Part shown: in pieces, positions 18,041 through 27,357 of the stretch | Layout of the letters: every line of letters starts with the position of its first letter | How positions within the stretch are numbered: position 1 is the first letter of the stretch | NCBI GenBank assembly: GCA_041392205.1 | Contig: JAWKMO010000003.1 | Coordinates: 1-64,000, forward strand | From: Halomarinibacterium sp041392205 | GTDB taxonomy: Bacteria > Bacteroidota > Bacteroidia > Flavobacteriales > Flavobacteriaceae | DNA length: 64,000 nt | Direction: 5' to 3' | Notes under the pieces: generated by a model | Database searches by the model: none | Seen by the model: only the letters and a program-made list of their open reading frames with translations | Told to the model about the DNA's origin: nothing | Made by a program: the position numbers and the translations under genes

Positions 18041-18472
18041 TTATTTTAACCATCCTTTAGTTTTCGCGTAGTTGCTATACCATAAAAACAATATCGCTCC
18101 TACAATAATCATAAGAATCATACTAATCCCCCCGGGGCCATAATTATCGGCACCCTCTCCCATAAATAAAGTATAACCCATTTGAACAAATACCCCAATT
18201 AGGGAAATCAAGAAAAACGGTTTGGCCCAACTTCTTCTTAGAAGCAAAAAAATAGCCCCCAAAAGTCCAAACCATACAGCAACGGCAAAAGCCGCGGTAA
18301 CCCAGATTGGAAGTGCGTCAACGATGGCAATCTGCTCTGGAGTATAGCTTGTCATAAACGTTTCATTTCTAAAGGCTTGGTCTAAATATGCTTTTGCACC
18401 CATGGCATTCCACAATAGCGCAATAACAGCAATTACCCAATATAAAATATTCGGTTTGTTTGTTGTATTCAT
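18041..18472 (-). CDS. Four-helix membrane protein of unknown function
   Basis: A 143-aa integral membrane protein with helices at about 10-27, 57-77, 83-104 and 116-133. The sequence NPYVGxA-type motifs of DoxX are absent; conserved-looking features are WNAMGAKAYLDQAF after helix 1 and GPGGISMILMIIVGA in helix 4. Related short proteins in Bacteroidota are often labelled sugar transporters, but four helices and no transport motif do not support that name. It is a single gene with a terminator downstream. Confidence 0.8.
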   Translation of the reverse strand: MNTTNKPNILYWVIAVIALLWNAMGAKAYLDQAFRNETFMTSYTPEQIAIVDALPIWVTAAFAVAVWFGLLGAIFLLLRRSWAKPFFLISLIGVFVQMGYTLFMGEGADNYGPGGISMILMIIVGAILFLWYSNYAKTKGWLK

Positions 18473-18549
18473 AATTTATTGGTTTAAAGTTGTTTAAATG
18501 AAAGGTACAAAAAAAAATAATATGCTATATTTAAACATAAATTATACTT

Positions 18550-19227
18550 ATGAGTACAATCCTTCCTAATACTATATTCACTTTTTTAAAAGACCTTAAA
18601 ACGAACAATCATAAGGATTGGATGCAGGCAAATAAAAAGCAATACCTTGAAAATGAAAAGGTCTTAAAAAACTTTTATCTTGAAATTGAAAAAGCGCTAA
18701 ACGAAAAAGATCAAATTGAAACTGTAAAAATCTTTAGAATTAACAGGGACATTCGGTTTAGTAACGATAAAACCCCCTACAATGTGCATCGAAGTGTAAG
18801 TTTTAGCAGGGCAGGAGAACATCGACGAGGGGGATATTATTTGCGTATTGAACCTGGAAACACACTAATGGCCGGGGGATTTTTTGAACCTAATCCGAAT
18901 GATTTACAACGAATTAGAAAAGAATTTGAAATGGATTCAAATCCCATTAGAGAAATAATAAATAACCCAAAATTTCATGAAGCTTTTGGAGGGTTTGTGC
19001 AAGAATTTGCTGTAAAAACAGCCCCTAAAGGATTTAGTAAAGAAGACCCAAACTTGGATTTAATTAGGCTGAAAAGTTTTTTTGTAACCCACGCTTTTAA
19101 AGATAGTGAAGTAATTGCTCCTACTTTTAAAGAGGAACTTATGTATCATTACGAACTATTAAGACCCTATTTCGATTATATGAGTGAGGTACTTACTACC
19201 GATTTAAACGGGGTTTCACTAATATAA
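18550..19227 (+). CDS. DUF2461 domain protein
   Basis: A 225-aa cytosolic protein matching DUF2461 along its whole length: FTFLKDLKTNNHKDWMQANKKQYLE at the start, VKIFRINRDIRFSNDKTPYNVH at about 60-82 and GGYYLRIEPGNTLMAGGFF at about 95-115. The family is widespread in bacteria with no established function. It converges on, and overlaps by 9 bp, the 135-aa unknown gene on the other strand. Confidence 0.9.
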   Translation: MSTILPNTIFTFLKDLKTNNHKDWMQANKKQYLENEKVLKNFYLEIEKALNEKDQIETVKIFRINRDIRFSNDKTPYNVHRSVSFSRAGEHRRGGYYLRIEPGNTLMAGGFFEPNPNDLQRIRKEFEMDSNPIREIINNPKFHEAFGGFVQEFAVKTAPKGFSKEDPNLDLIRLKSFFVTHAFKDSEVIAPTFKEELMYHYELLRPYFDYMSEVLTTDLNGVSLI

Positions 19228-19626
19228 ATCGACATATTCCAATAATTGAATATTACTTTTTAATCGGTCTTTTACAATATCCATCATTCTTTTATTAAGA
19301 GCAGAAGAATTTTGAATATAAATTTCATATTCTTCCAAGGTAAATTGCCCAATGATAATGCCTTTTAAGGAATTTCGGAATTTCATATCCTTATGAATGG
19401 CATTTTCAATATAATCCAATCGCTTATCGATGGATAAATCATAAAAAACATTTTTGTGTTTTGCTACATAATTTCTAAAAACGGCCACTAATAAATCGTT
19501 TTGCAATTTGGCAACAGGGCGTAATGTTTTATTCTGAAAAATTTCATCGGAAGACATTCCTGGAAGCATTTTTGCCGAACTAATAATAGGTCGAAGACTG
19601 AGGAGCACTGCATCTCTGGTTTCCAT
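19219..19626 (-). CDS. Conserved protein of unknown function (135 aa)
   Basis: An all-helical 135-aa protein without signal peptide or membrane segment. It begins METRDAVLLSLRPIISSAKM and has two notable segments, TLRPVAKLQNDLLVAVFRNYV and KDMKFRNSLKGIIIGQFTLEEYEIY. It resembles a protein found across Flavobacteriia that databases sometimes call glyoxalase; no glyoxalase metal site or beta fold is visible, so I reject that name. The gene overlaps the convergent DUF2461 gene by 9 bp at the 3' end. Function unknown. Confidence 0.8.
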   Translation of the reverse strand: METRDAVLLSLRPIISSAKMLPGMSSDEIFQNKTLRPVAKLQNDLLVAVFRNYVAKHKNVFYDLSIDKRLDYIENAIHKDMKFRNSLKGIIIGQFTLEEYEIYIQNSSALNKRMMDIVKDRLKSNIQLLEYVDLY

Positions 19627-19708
19627 AGTAGTGTGTTTTTATAAAAATAACGAAATCGAAGTCATTTTGAAGTTTGAAAAGTCTAAGTTGTAAACAATGA
19701 TTTCAACA

Positions 19709-19738
19709 AAAAAACCCTGCACATAGGCAGGGTTTTTT
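19709..19738 (-). terminator. Terminator downstream of the BNR-repeat gene
   Basis: AAAAAACCCTGC and GCAGGGTTTTTT form a 12-bp stem with loop ACATAG. It follows the minus-strand BNR-repeat gene that stops at 19752, and a T-rich tract follows on the minus strand. Confidence 0.87.
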
Positions 19739-19751
19739 AAGATACTTCTGT

Positions 19752-22700
19752 TTATGTTTTTTTGAGAAAATCCTCTTTTATTTGTATGGAAGGTTTTTCT
19801 AAATTGTTTTTATTAAGAAAAGTATAGAATTTTTTGCCTTCCTTACTCATAATGGTTTGGTAGTTATTTTTGGCTTTTTCAAATTCTTCCGAAATTAATT
19901 TGAAATTTTGTTTTTGCGCTCCCGAAACTTGATCATAACTTGAGGCCACATTTGCATATAACTCTCCCATTTTTTCTCTCAATTCAGGTTCTGCAGATGC
20001 CACATAATTATCACCTGAAGTGATTACTAAGTCTTTCCGAAGGGCTTCTAGTGCATCATATAGTTTTTGCGCTTCTTTCTTTCCTTTTGGATTATTTTCT
20101 ATAACCCATTGCGTTGTTTTTTGAGTTTCGGTGAGTTCATGTACCAAATATGCCAAATCCTCTACCATAGTAAAAAGGGTTTGCGTTAATGCCTCTTGCT
20201 CTTTTCGATCTGCAAGATTGCCCAAAGAAGTTTCATCGTATCGTAATTCTATAACTTGTTCGTAGGTGTTTTTTCCTTTCGTTAAAACCACTTTGTATTT
20301 ACCGGCTGGGACACGTTTTGGAGTAAACCCAGCAAAAGACAATGTTTTTGCTTCGGCCATTTTTGGAGCCACACTATTAAATTGCCAAGTCACTACATTA
20401 ATGCCTTTGGATTTTCCAGGAGTGAGGGAAGTAATTTTGTTTCCTTCCATGTCCTGTATTTCCATTTCCATTTTCCCGAAGGTATGTCTTTTTTGTAGAT
20501 AATAACTAATTCTGGCTGCGGTAGAACGATTGGGTCCTATAAATTGGGTTTCGTTTCCAAAACCTCCCGAAAAACCACTTTGCTCAATCATCGTAAAAGG
20601 TTTGGTTTCAAAAAAAGCCACTTCTTTTGAAAGCATTTCCTGGGTTAGTTGGCGCAAGGGACTAATATCGTCTAAGATGATTACGCCACGGCCATGAGTT
20701 CCCATAACCAAGTCGTTGGTTTCTTTATGAAGATCAATAAAATGAACGGCGACTGCGGGCATATTGTTGGTAAATTTAGACCAGTTTTTACCTCCATCTA
20801 TGGTAACATATAAACCCAATTCGGTTCCTAAAAATAAAAGGTCCTCATTTACATAATCTTCTTGAATGTTTCTTACAAAAGCATTTCTTTCAATATCTTC
20901 TGAAATAATGCTTACCCAAGTTTTTCCATAATCGGTCGTTTTTAATGCATACGGTTTAAAATCACCTGAAGTGTGTCCGTCAAAAACTGCATAGGCTGTT
21001 CCTTTTCCGTGAATGCTAGCTTCAATATGGTAGACCCAAGTATTTGCTGGGATACCAACTAAATTTGGGGTGACATTATTCCAAGTTTTCCCACCATTGG
21101 TAGTAACCTGCACGTTTCCATCATCAGTTCCTACCCAAATAATATTTTCATCAAGGGGGGATTCTGCAATGGTAAAAATAGTGGTATGGTTTTCGGCACC
21201 ACTATTATCCATAGACAATCCGCCAGATTCAACTTGATTCTGTTTTGCGGGGTTGTTAGTGGTTAAATCGGGAGAAATAATAGTCCAACTATCGCCCATA
21301 TTCTCGCTTTTATGCAGAAATTGACTTCCCATATAAAAGCGGTCGGGTTGATGGTTACTTATAGCCATAGGGGAGTTCCAATTAAAACGCAATTTGGGCT
21401 TTCCTTGTTCGGCAAGTGGCTGAATGGTTTTTGTTTTATTTTTGTCCACATCATAGCGCCAAACATTGGCAGCTCCTTGCATTTCAGAATAAATGATGTT
21501 TTTTGTAGGATGTTTTAGTACCCGAAAACCATCTCCATAACCTACACTGTTCCAATCCCTTGCTTCAATGCCTCCAGGGGAAGAAGAAGGTCCATACCAA
21601 CTCCCATTATCCTGAAGCCCCCCATAAACATTATAAGGTGTTTCATTGTCCACGCTTATATGATAAAATTGAGAGAGCGGAAGGTTTTCACATATTTCGA
21701 AGGTAGTGCCTCCATTCCAAGAGCGATAAAATCCGCCGTCTGTGGCTGCATAAATGATGTCACTTTCTTTATTATGAAAGGTAATATCGTGAATGTCACT
21801 GTGCATATTTCCTAAATCCTTAAACGTTTTTCCTCCATCTCTGCTTATGGATCCCGTTAACCCCCCTTTAACAACAACATCAGGATTTCGAGGATCCACA
21901 GTGATTCTTGAAAAGTAAAAAGGCCTAACGGTTAATCCAAAATCGTTATTTAAATGTGTCCAAGAATTTCCAGAATCGTTGGATCTCCAAAGGCCATTGG
22001 TGGCTTTTTCTCCTGTTTCTATCACAGCATAAAGGATCGAACTATCACTTGGAGCTAAGGCAATACCAATTCTTCCCAATTTTCCTTCGGGAAGCCCGTT
22101 TTTAATTTTACTCCAACTTTTTCCAGCATCAACCGATTTATAAATACCGCTATTAATGCCACCCGAATTAAAACTCCATCCGGTTCTTCTAAATTCCCAC
22201 ATGGAAGCATACAAAATAGAGGGGTTTTTGGGGTCCATGAGGACATCGCCCACACCCGTGGCAGGGTTAATGTACAACACTTTGTTCCAGGTGTTTCCTC
22301 CATCGTTACTTTTATAAACACCTCTATCTTCACTATCGCTCCATAAAGCACCTAAAACTCCTACATAAATTTCGTTGGGATTTTCAGGATTTATTACAAT
22401 GGATGCAATGCGTTCACTTTTTTCAAAGCCAGGAATTTCTTTCCAGCTACTACCGCCATCGGTAGATTTGTACAAACCATTACCAATAGAAACAGAGTTT
22501 CGAGTCCAAGTTTCACCGGTTCCCACCCAAATAGTTTTGTCTGGATCGTTAGGGGCTAACGTAACCACTCCAATTGATTGCACATATTCATCAAAAATAG
22601 GAGCGAAGGTAGCTCCTCCGTCAACCGATTTCCAAACACCCCCTCCAGCGGCACCAATATAAATAATACGAGAATTGGTTGGGTGCATTTCAATATCATT

Positions 22701-22844
22701 AATACGGCCACTCATAAGTGCTGGCCCAATTTGTCGTGCTTGCAAATCGCCAAAAAGTTCTTTCCCTTTAAGAATTGTTTCTTGCGAATATCCTTCCATA
22801 GCTAAGAGTGCTATGCTAACGAATAGAATTAGGTGTTTTTTCAT
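19752..22844 (-). CDS. Exported BNR/VPS10-like beta-propeller protein
   Basis: A protein of about 1030 aa with signal peptide MKKHLILFVSIALLAMEGYSQ from the ATG at 22844; an ATG four codons upstream (22856) is also possible. The first 730 residues are a chain of BNR/Asp-box repeats (GVWKSVDGGATF, GLYKSTDGGSSW, GVYKSNDGGNTW, GIYKSVDAGKSW, GLWRSNDSGNSW), which fold into beta-propellers as in sialidases and VPS10/sortilin. A beta-sandwich and a helical tail (about 870-1030) follow. No T9SS sorting domain is present, so it is probably periplasmic. It is commonly labelled glycosyl hydrolase, but no catalytic acid is evident. A terminator separates it from the next gene upstream. Confidence 0.88.
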   Translation of the reverse strand: MKKHLILFVSIALLAMEGYSQETILKGKELFGDLQARQIGPALMSGRINDIEMHPTNSRIIYIGAAGGGVWKSVDGGATFAPIFDEYVQSIGVVTLAPNDPDKTIWVGTGETWTRNSVSIGNGLYKSTDGGSSWKEIPGFEKSERIASIVINPENPNEIYVGVLGALWSDSEDRGVYKSNDGGNTWNKVLYINPATGVGDVLMDPKNPSILYASMWEFRRTGWSFNSGGINSGIYKSVDAGKSWSKIKNGLPEGKLGRIGIALAPSDSSILYAVIETGEKATNGLWRSNDSGNSWTHLNNDFGLTVRPFYFSRITVDPRNPDVVVKGGLTGSISRDGGKTFKDLGNMHSDIHDITFHNKESDIIYAATDGGFYRSWNGGTTFEICENLPLSQFYHISVDNETPYNVYGGLQDNGSWYGPSSSPGGIEARDWNSVGYGDGFRVLKHPTKNIIYSEMQGAANVWRYDVDKNKTKTIQPLAEQGKPKLRFNWNSPMAISNHQPDRFYMGSQFLHKSENMGDSWTIISPDLTTNNPAKQNQVESGGLSMDNSGAENHTTIFTIAESPLDENIIWVGTDDGNVQVTTNGGKTWNNVTPNLVGIPANTWVYHIEASIHGKGTAYAVFDGHTSGDFKPYALKTTDYGKTWVSIISEDIERNAFVRNIQEDYVNEDLLFLGTELGLYVTIDGGKNWSKFTNNMPAVAVHFIDLHKETNDLVMGTHGRGVIILDDISPLRQLTQEMLSKEVAFFETKPFTMIEQSGFSGGFGNETQFIGPNRSTAARISYYLQKRHTFGKMEMEIQDMEGNKITSLTPGKSKGINVVTWQFNSVAPKMAEAKTLSFAGFTPKRVPAGKYKVVLTKGKNTYEQVIELRYDETSLGNLADRKEQEALTQTLFTMVEDLAYLVHELTETQKTTQWVIENNPKGKKEAQKLYDALEALRKDLVITSGDNYVASAEPELREKMGELYANVASSYDQVSGAQKQNFKLISEEFEKAKNNYQTIMSKEGKKFYTFLNKNNLEKPSIQIKEDFLKKT

Positions 22845-22864
22845 TTTGATAGTCATTAGTAGTT

Positions 22865-22895
22865 AAAAAAAATCCCTGTCGAGCAGGGATTTTTT
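22865..22895 (-). terminator. Terminator downstream of the LolA-like gene
   Basis: AAAAAAATCCCTG and CAGGGATTTTTT pair in a 12-bp stem with loop TCGAG, followed by T-rich sequence on the minus strand. It lies in the 53-bp gap between the LolA-like gene and the BNR-repeat gene. Confidence 0.87.
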
Positions 22896-22909
22896 CAGTT
22901 ATATATACA

Positions 22910-23674
22910 TTATTCTTTCTTTTCTGAATCACCAGCTGCCGTAGGAAAGGCAAAAATAGTGTTATCTATTTCTGGATTTACTTCAATCGTTTTTACCGTA
23001 AGTGGTTGCCCTCCTTGGGTCATTGAAAACGGAAAAATTAAACCTCCTACTTCTTGATAGTCACTCATAATATCCTTTATAGTCTGTCCTGCCATAGGGC
23101 CTTGTTTAACTTCAGTTTCTAGGGCAATTGGGACAAAGTTCTCTTTTTCAAAATAATAAAAAGTAATACTAGGTGTCTCTACACCATCTACCATGATGGG
23201 ATCTTCGACAAGTTTAATTTTAAAGGTCTCAGTTCCTTCAATAGTTTCATCACCAATAAGCTCTACGGTATAGCCTTTATCTTTATAGTTAAGAAATGGA
23301 GAGGGAAAGTTTTTAGCAGAAGACTTTTTAATATTTCCAGAAGTCTCTGTGTCACTTTTTTCAGGACTCATAGTCATAAAATTGGTCGTCCACATCGTTT
23401 CGCCGTCAAAAGCAAATTGGGTCATGGTTTGACCTTGCAGGTCTATGGTAAGTGCTTGCTTGCCGTCTTGGGTCATGTACATGGTCCAAGGAATTTCCAT
23501 TCCTTGTGCATCTGCGACCCCTGCATATTTTAAGCTGGTAACCTTTTCCCAAGCGGCTTTACCGCCTGTATTTTCAAAATAATTGGCAATAATTTCATCG
23601 ACTGTTTGCGCCTGAAAAGTAGTAGTTATACCAAGAAAAAAGAGGGTAAGTGTAATAAGTGATAACTTTTTCAT
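22910..23674 (-). CDS. LolA-like outer membrane lipoprotein-sorting family protein
   Basis: A 254-aa periplasmic protein with signal peptide MKKLSLITLTLFFLGITTTFQAQ. The start of the mature part, TVDEIIANYFENTGGKAAWEKVTSLKYAG, and the later pattern of amphipathic strands (WTMYMTQDGKQALTID, FKIKLVEDPIMVDG, ITFYYFEKENFVPIALE) match the LolA/LolB-like half-barrel family that binds lipids. The true LolA carrier has a different N-terminus, so this is a paralogue of unknown cargo. The C-terminus ends with a short charged tail (AAGDSEKKE). It is a single transcription unit. Confidence 0.83.
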   Translation of the reverse strand: MKKLSLITLTLFFLGITTTFQAQTVDEIIANYFENTGGKAAWEKVTSLKYAGVADAQGMEIPWTMYMTQDGKQALTIDLQGQTMTQFAFDGETMWTTNFMTMSPEKSDTETSGNIKKSSAKNFPSPFLNYKDKGYTVELIGDETIEGTETFKIKLVEDPIMVDGVETPSITFYYFEKENFVPIALETEVKQGPMAGQTIKDIMSDYQEVGGLIFPFSMTQGGQPLTVKTIEVNPEIDNTIFAFPTAAGDSEKKE

Positions 23675-23797
23675 AAAGAGAACATTTTAAATTTTATGTA
23701 AATGTAAGTATCGTGATTTAAAAATTTGTTACAAGATTTGTAAAATTTTTATTTTCACAATCCTTTTTAAAATAAGTATCTTTAAAAAAAGAAAAAA

Positions 23798-24685
23798 ATG
23801 GACTTCGGAAAAGTTGATAATCCAGAGCATATCGATTTTACGCTACCCCCAGACCATCCTACTACCAAAGTGGTTTTAGAAAAAAATAAATCGGATAAGC
23901 CCCTTGTCCTTTATGTTGGTTGCGCCAAGTGGAATAAAGCCGATTTAAAGGGATTTTACCCTAGAGGAACTAAAGACGAATTGCAGTATTACGCGACACA
24001 GTTTAATGCTATCGAATTGAACGCTAGTTTTTATCGGATTTTTCCTATCGATACCTTTGAAGGTTGGTATGAAAAAACACCTTCTGACTTTCGTTTTTTT
24101 CCAAAATTTTTTCAAGGAATAAGCCATCGAAAGCGACTTAACGATTGTGAGGCCATTTTAAATGAATTTATTTTGCATACCTCGCATTTGAAAGAGAAAA
24201 TGGAAATGCCATTTATACAATTACCCGATAACTTTGGTCCTAAAAATTTAGATCGTTTAGAACCCTTTTTTAAAATGCTTCCAAAAGACATTAAACCTGC
24301 CATAGAGTTTAGGCATACGCAGTGGTTTAATGATCCAGTAGTTGCCAATGAATTGTACGACATATTAGAAAAGTATTGCATTAGCAATATCATTGTCGAT
24401 ACGGCGGGACGAAGAGATTTACTCCATATGAAAATGACGACTCCCACAGCTTTCATTAGATATAATGGCGCAAATCATCAAAGTGATTACGATCGTTTGG
24501 AGGCATGGGTCGATAGGCTAGAGGAGTGGGTTTCACTTGGATTACAAAACATTTATTTCTTTGTACACCAAAATGTTGAAAAAGCTTCTCCCTTACTTTC
24601 TGCACATTTTATCACCAAAATGAATGACCGTTTAGGAACGCAACTACAAATACCAAAAATGGATAAACCCGAAACTTTATTTTAA
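23798..24685 (+). CDS. DUF72 family protein (YecE-like)
   Basis: A 295-aa TIM-barrel-type protein. VLYVGCAKWNKADLKGFYP at about 36-54, FNAIELNASFYRIF and FFPKFFQGISHRKRL are the conserved blocks of DUF72, together with IEFRHTQWF and the terminal YFFVHQNVEKASPL. Function is not established for the family. Its stop codon overlaps the start of the thioesterase gene (TAATG at 24683-24687), so the two are translationally coupled and may act on the same pathway; no evidence says which. Confidence 0.9.
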   Translation: MDFGKVDNPEHIDFTLPPDHPTTKVVLEKNKSDKPLVLYVGCAKWNKADLKGFYPRGTKDELQYYATQFNAIELNASFYRIFPIDTFEGWYEKTPSDFRFFPKFFQGISHRKRLNDCEAILNEFILHTSHLKEKMEMPFIQLPDNFGPKNLDRLEPFFKMLPKDIKPAIEFRHTQWFNDPVVANELYDILEKYCISNIIVDTAGRRDLLHMKMTTPTAFIRYNGANHQSDYDRLEAWVDRLEEWVSLGLQNIYFFVHQNVEKASPLLSAHFITKMNDRLGTQLQIPKMDKPETLF

Positions 24686-25089
24686 TGCGATTTCATACTA
24701 GAAAATGGGTAAAACCCGAAGATTTAAATCCCAACGGCACTTTGTTTGGTGGCCGCTTGCTGGAATGGATTGATGAGGAAGCTGCCATGTATACCATCAT
24801 TCAATTGGAAAACCCAGGGGTGGTTACCAAATTTATGAGTGAAATAAATTTTAGAAGCTCGGCCAAAAAAGGGGATATTGTGGAAATAGGAATTACCGTA
24901 GTAAACTTTGGAAAAACCTCCATTACCCTAAGTTGTGAAGTTAGGAACAAAATGACACACGAAACCATTATTACCATTGATAGGATTACTATGGTAAATC
25001 TAGACAAAGAGGGGAATCCCACCCCTCACGGGAAAACTAAAATTGAATATGTAAAAGATCGCCTCAATAAAGAGGACGACGACGATTAG
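24685..25089 (+). CDS. Acyl-CoA thioesterase, hotdog fold (YciA-like)
   Basis: A 134-aa single hotdog domain. It begins RFHTRKWVKPEDLNPNGTLFGGRLLEWIDEEAA, where the Asn/Asp-rich helix holds the catalytic site of YciA-type thioesterases that hydrolyse short to long acyl-CoA. The GDIVEIGITVVNFGKTSITLSCEV strand pair follows. The C-terminus is charged (KEDDDD). It is coupled to the DUF72 gene through a 1-nt overlap, and its stop overlaps that of the convergent MscS-type gene (TTAG at 25086-25089). Confidence 0.88.
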   Translation: MRFHTRKWVKPEDLNPNGTLFGGRLLEWIDEEAAMYTIIQLENPGVVTKFMSEINFRSSAKKGDIVEIGITVVNFGKTSITLSCEVRNKMTHETIITIDRITMVNLDKEGNPTPHGKTKIEYVKDRLNKEDDDD

Positions 25090-26354
25090 CTTTTTAACCC
25101 TTCAAAATCTTTACCTGAGGGAACTTCAAACAACTCTAACCCAAAATAGGGGATGGCTGCAATTAAATGATCAAAAATATCAGCCTGAATGTGTTCGTAA
25201 TTTTCCCAACGTTTATCGTGGCTAAAACAAAATATTTCAATTGGAATCCCACGGTCTGTGGGAGCCAAATGGCGCACCATTAAAAATAATTCTTTATTAA
25301 TGGCGGCATTTTCATGCAAAAAGGCATCGGCATATTTTCTAAAAACACCTAAATTGGTTTGATTTCTTCCATTAATTGGTAAGGACTTATCAATTTGATG
25401 GCTATTATTATAGCGCATTACATCTTTCTCTCTATGCTCTAAATAGGGTTTAATAAGGGCGATTTTTTGTAGCTTTTCAATGTCTTCAGTAGAAAGAAAT
25501 TTCACAGAATTTTGCTTGATAAAAAGAGCCCGTTTAATACGTCTTCCGGGAGACTCTTGCATCCCTCTCCAATTCTGAAACGAATCTGCAATAAGGCTAT
25601 AGGTAGGAATGGTAGTGTAGGTATTGTCAAAGTTTTGTACTCGTACAGTAGCAAGGTTTATTTCAGTAACATAGCCATCGGCGCCAAACTTACTAAAGGT
25701 AATCCAGTCGCCAATGCGCACAATATCATTAACAGAAACCTGAATACTCGCTACAAATCCTAAAATGGTATCTTTAAATATTAATAAAATTATGGCAGAG
25801 GCTGCTCCCAGAGTTGTTAAACTAATTAGGGAATATCCAGTGAGAAGGTTTACAATAAAGAAAATAGCGGTTCCCCAAGCAAAAATCATTAATACTTGTT
25901 GATAGCTTTCTAGAGGTTTATCGTTAAATTTTTCATTACTTTCCCGTAAATAGTTTTTTGTGGTTCGAAGAATACTTCTAAAAATAAAAACACATAAAAC
26001 CAATAAAAATATTTTGGCAGTGACTACTAAAACATGAATGGTTTTAGGATAATCACTAAAAATAATAGGTATAAGATACCAAAGCAACCCCAAAGGGGCT
26101 AAATGCGCTAGGTATTTAGGAAAATTACTTTGAACCAAAAAATCGTCAAAAGTGGTTTTTGTTTTATTACTGAATGCTTTAAATACCTGTACAATTATGT
26201 TACGAGTAAAAAAGTCTAATAAAATAACTATGAGTAAGCAAATAATGGCAACAATAATTGTATTAAGTAACGTTGCCCAAAAGTCTACCATTCCTTGCTC
26301 TAGAAAATATTTTCGCAGATAGTCTGAATACGCTATAATGTCTTTTTTATTCAT
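25086..26354 (-). CDS. MscS-family mechanosensitive channel
   Basis: A 422-aa inner-membrane protein with an N-terminal membrane domain (about five helices to residue 185) and a MscS core: the pore helix TLGAASAIILLIFKDTILGFVASIQVS at about 180-208, then the beta domain IGDWITFSKFGADGYVTEINLATVRVQNFDNTYTTIP. The C-terminal alpha/beta vestibule has an extra segment with SLPINGRNQTNLGVFRKYADAFL, a feature of the YbdG-like branch. These channels release solutes on hypo-osmotic shock. It overlaps the DUF3817 gene by 8 nt and lies downstream of it in the same operon. Confidence 0.92.
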   Translation of the reverse strand: MNKKDIIAYSDYLRKYFLEQGMVDFWATLLNTIIVAIICLLIVILLDFFTRNIIVQVFKAFSNKTKTTFDDFLVQSNFPKYLAHLAPLGLLWYLIPIIFSDYPKTIHVLVVTAKIFLLVLCVFIFRSILRTTKNYLRESNEKFNDKPLESYQQVLMIFAWGTAIFFIVNLLTGYSLISLTTLGAASAIILLIFKDTILGFVASIQVSVNDIVRIGDWITFSKFGADGYVTEINLATVRVQNFDNTYTTIPTYSLIADSFQNWRGMQESPGRRIKRALFIKQNSVKFLSTEDIEKLQKIALIKPYLEHREKDVMRYNNSHQIDKSLPINGRNQTNLGVFRKYADAFLHENAAINKELFLMVRHLAPTDRGIPIEIFCFSHDKRWENYEHIQADIFDHLIAAIPYFGLELFEVPSGKDFEGLKS

Positions 26355-26631
26355 GGATATATTTTCTTTCTACATAAAAAGGGCCAAAGGGCAAAACAGC
26401 ACAGAGCAATACAATTAATAAGGTGGACATTGGCCAATTCAGCTTTTTTTTAATAAAGTAACCTGCACCAATATATAAAACAAATAAAATTCCGTGAGCC
26501 ATTCCTACCACTTGCACCATTTCTGGGATTCCCCAGAGATACTTTAAAGGCATAGCAATACCCAATAATAATAAAAAGGAGAGCGCTTCTAAGGTACTAA
26601 TTAGTTTAAAATGCTTTATGGAAACATTCAT
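26347..26631 (-). CDS. DUF3817 membrane protein
   Basis: A 94-aa protein with three membrane helices (about 11-28, 38-58, 67-85). The sequence LISTLEALSFLLLLGIAMPLKY near the start, VVGMAHGILFVLYIGAG in the middle and AVLPFGPFYVERKY at the end are hallmarks of DUF3817. The family is linked by annotation to integral membrane proteins of unknown function. It is the first gene of an operon with the MscS-type channel (8-nt overlap). Confidence 0.88.
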   Translation of the reverse strand: MNVSIKHFKLISTLEALSFLLLLGIAMPLKYLWGIPEMVQVVGMAHGILFVLYIGAGYFIKKKLNWPMSTLLIVLLCAVLPFGPFYVERKYIHE

Positions 26632-26692
26632 TTATGCAAAATTTATGCAAAGATACATATTGTCATGAGTAGCCTACTATTTTAACGATTAT

Positions 26693-27298
26693 TTAATCGC
26701 AGGGTAGGGGTTCATTTAAAGTAGGGTATACGTAGTTTTTCTGAAAACTAAAATGCCACCATTCTGTCCTAATAGGTTGAAATCCAAATTTTTTCATTCC
26801 CTCCAAAAGCAATTTTCGATGGTTTACTATTTCTTTTGAAAAATGTAGGTTGTCGATATGAGCTTCCTTTCCAAAATAATCGTAATCACTTCCCATGTCA
26901 ATATAACATCCCTCTAAGGTAACCAAAGTTATGTCTACGGCAGCCCCTCGATTGTGAATAGATCCTTTTCCATAAGGATTGGCAACATACGCAGCATTGG
27001 GCACTTTCTTCCACATCTTTTTCTGAATATCCAATGGGCGGTAGCAGTCGTACACTTTAATTTTATATCCCTTCTCACAAAAATACTCGTTGGCTTTATT
27101 CAAAGCATGGGCAACTTCGGTTTGAAGCAGGCATTTTGCACACGGGTAGAGGGTTTCTCCCATAAAATTGGCAGGCGTTGCATAGCGAATCTCAAATTCG
27201 AATTGTGAAGACAAAGTGGTAATGTCTACGAGAGAATGCTGCGAAAGACTCCCAGAAGAGAGAAATAAAGAAACAATACTTAAAAGCCAACCATTCAT
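26693..27298 (-). CDS. D-alanyl-D-alanine dipeptidase (VanX/DdpX-like)
   Basis: A 201-aa exported zinc dipeptidase of peptidase family M15D. The signal is MNGWLLSIVSLFLSSGSLSQ. The zinc and catalytic residues are present: H115 and D122 in SIHNRGAAVDITL, E179 and H182 in TEWWHF; the arginine R87 in YRPLD is also present. VanX-type enzymes cleave D-Ala-D-Ala, either as glycopeptide resistance factors or to recycle peptidoglycan dipeptides. Without vanA or vanH and with an export signal, a recycling or cell-wall role is more likely. It is divergent from the SDR gene. Confidence 0.9.
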   Translation of the reverse strand: MNGWLLSIVSLFLSSGSLSQHSLVDITTLSSQFEFEIRYATPANFMGETLYPCAKCLLQTEVAHALNKANEYFCEKGYKIKVYDCYRPLDIQKKMWKKVPNAAYVANPYGKGSIHNRGAAVDITLVTLEGCYIDMGSDYDYFGKEAHIDNLHFSKEIVNHRKLLLEGMKKFGFQPIRTEWWHFSFQKNYVYPTLNEPLPCD

Positions 27299-27357
27299 TT
27301 TATTTTATGTATGCTCTAAAAGTCAAAGATACAGTATCTTTGAAAAAAAAGAAGGTA

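Noticed and set aside
18041..18472. Sugar transporter
   Set aside because: Four helices and no transport motif; the label appears to be a transferred name.
19219..19626. Glyoxalase
   Set aside because: The protein is all-helical and has no metal-binding residues of glyoxalases; only the family in the databases carries that label.
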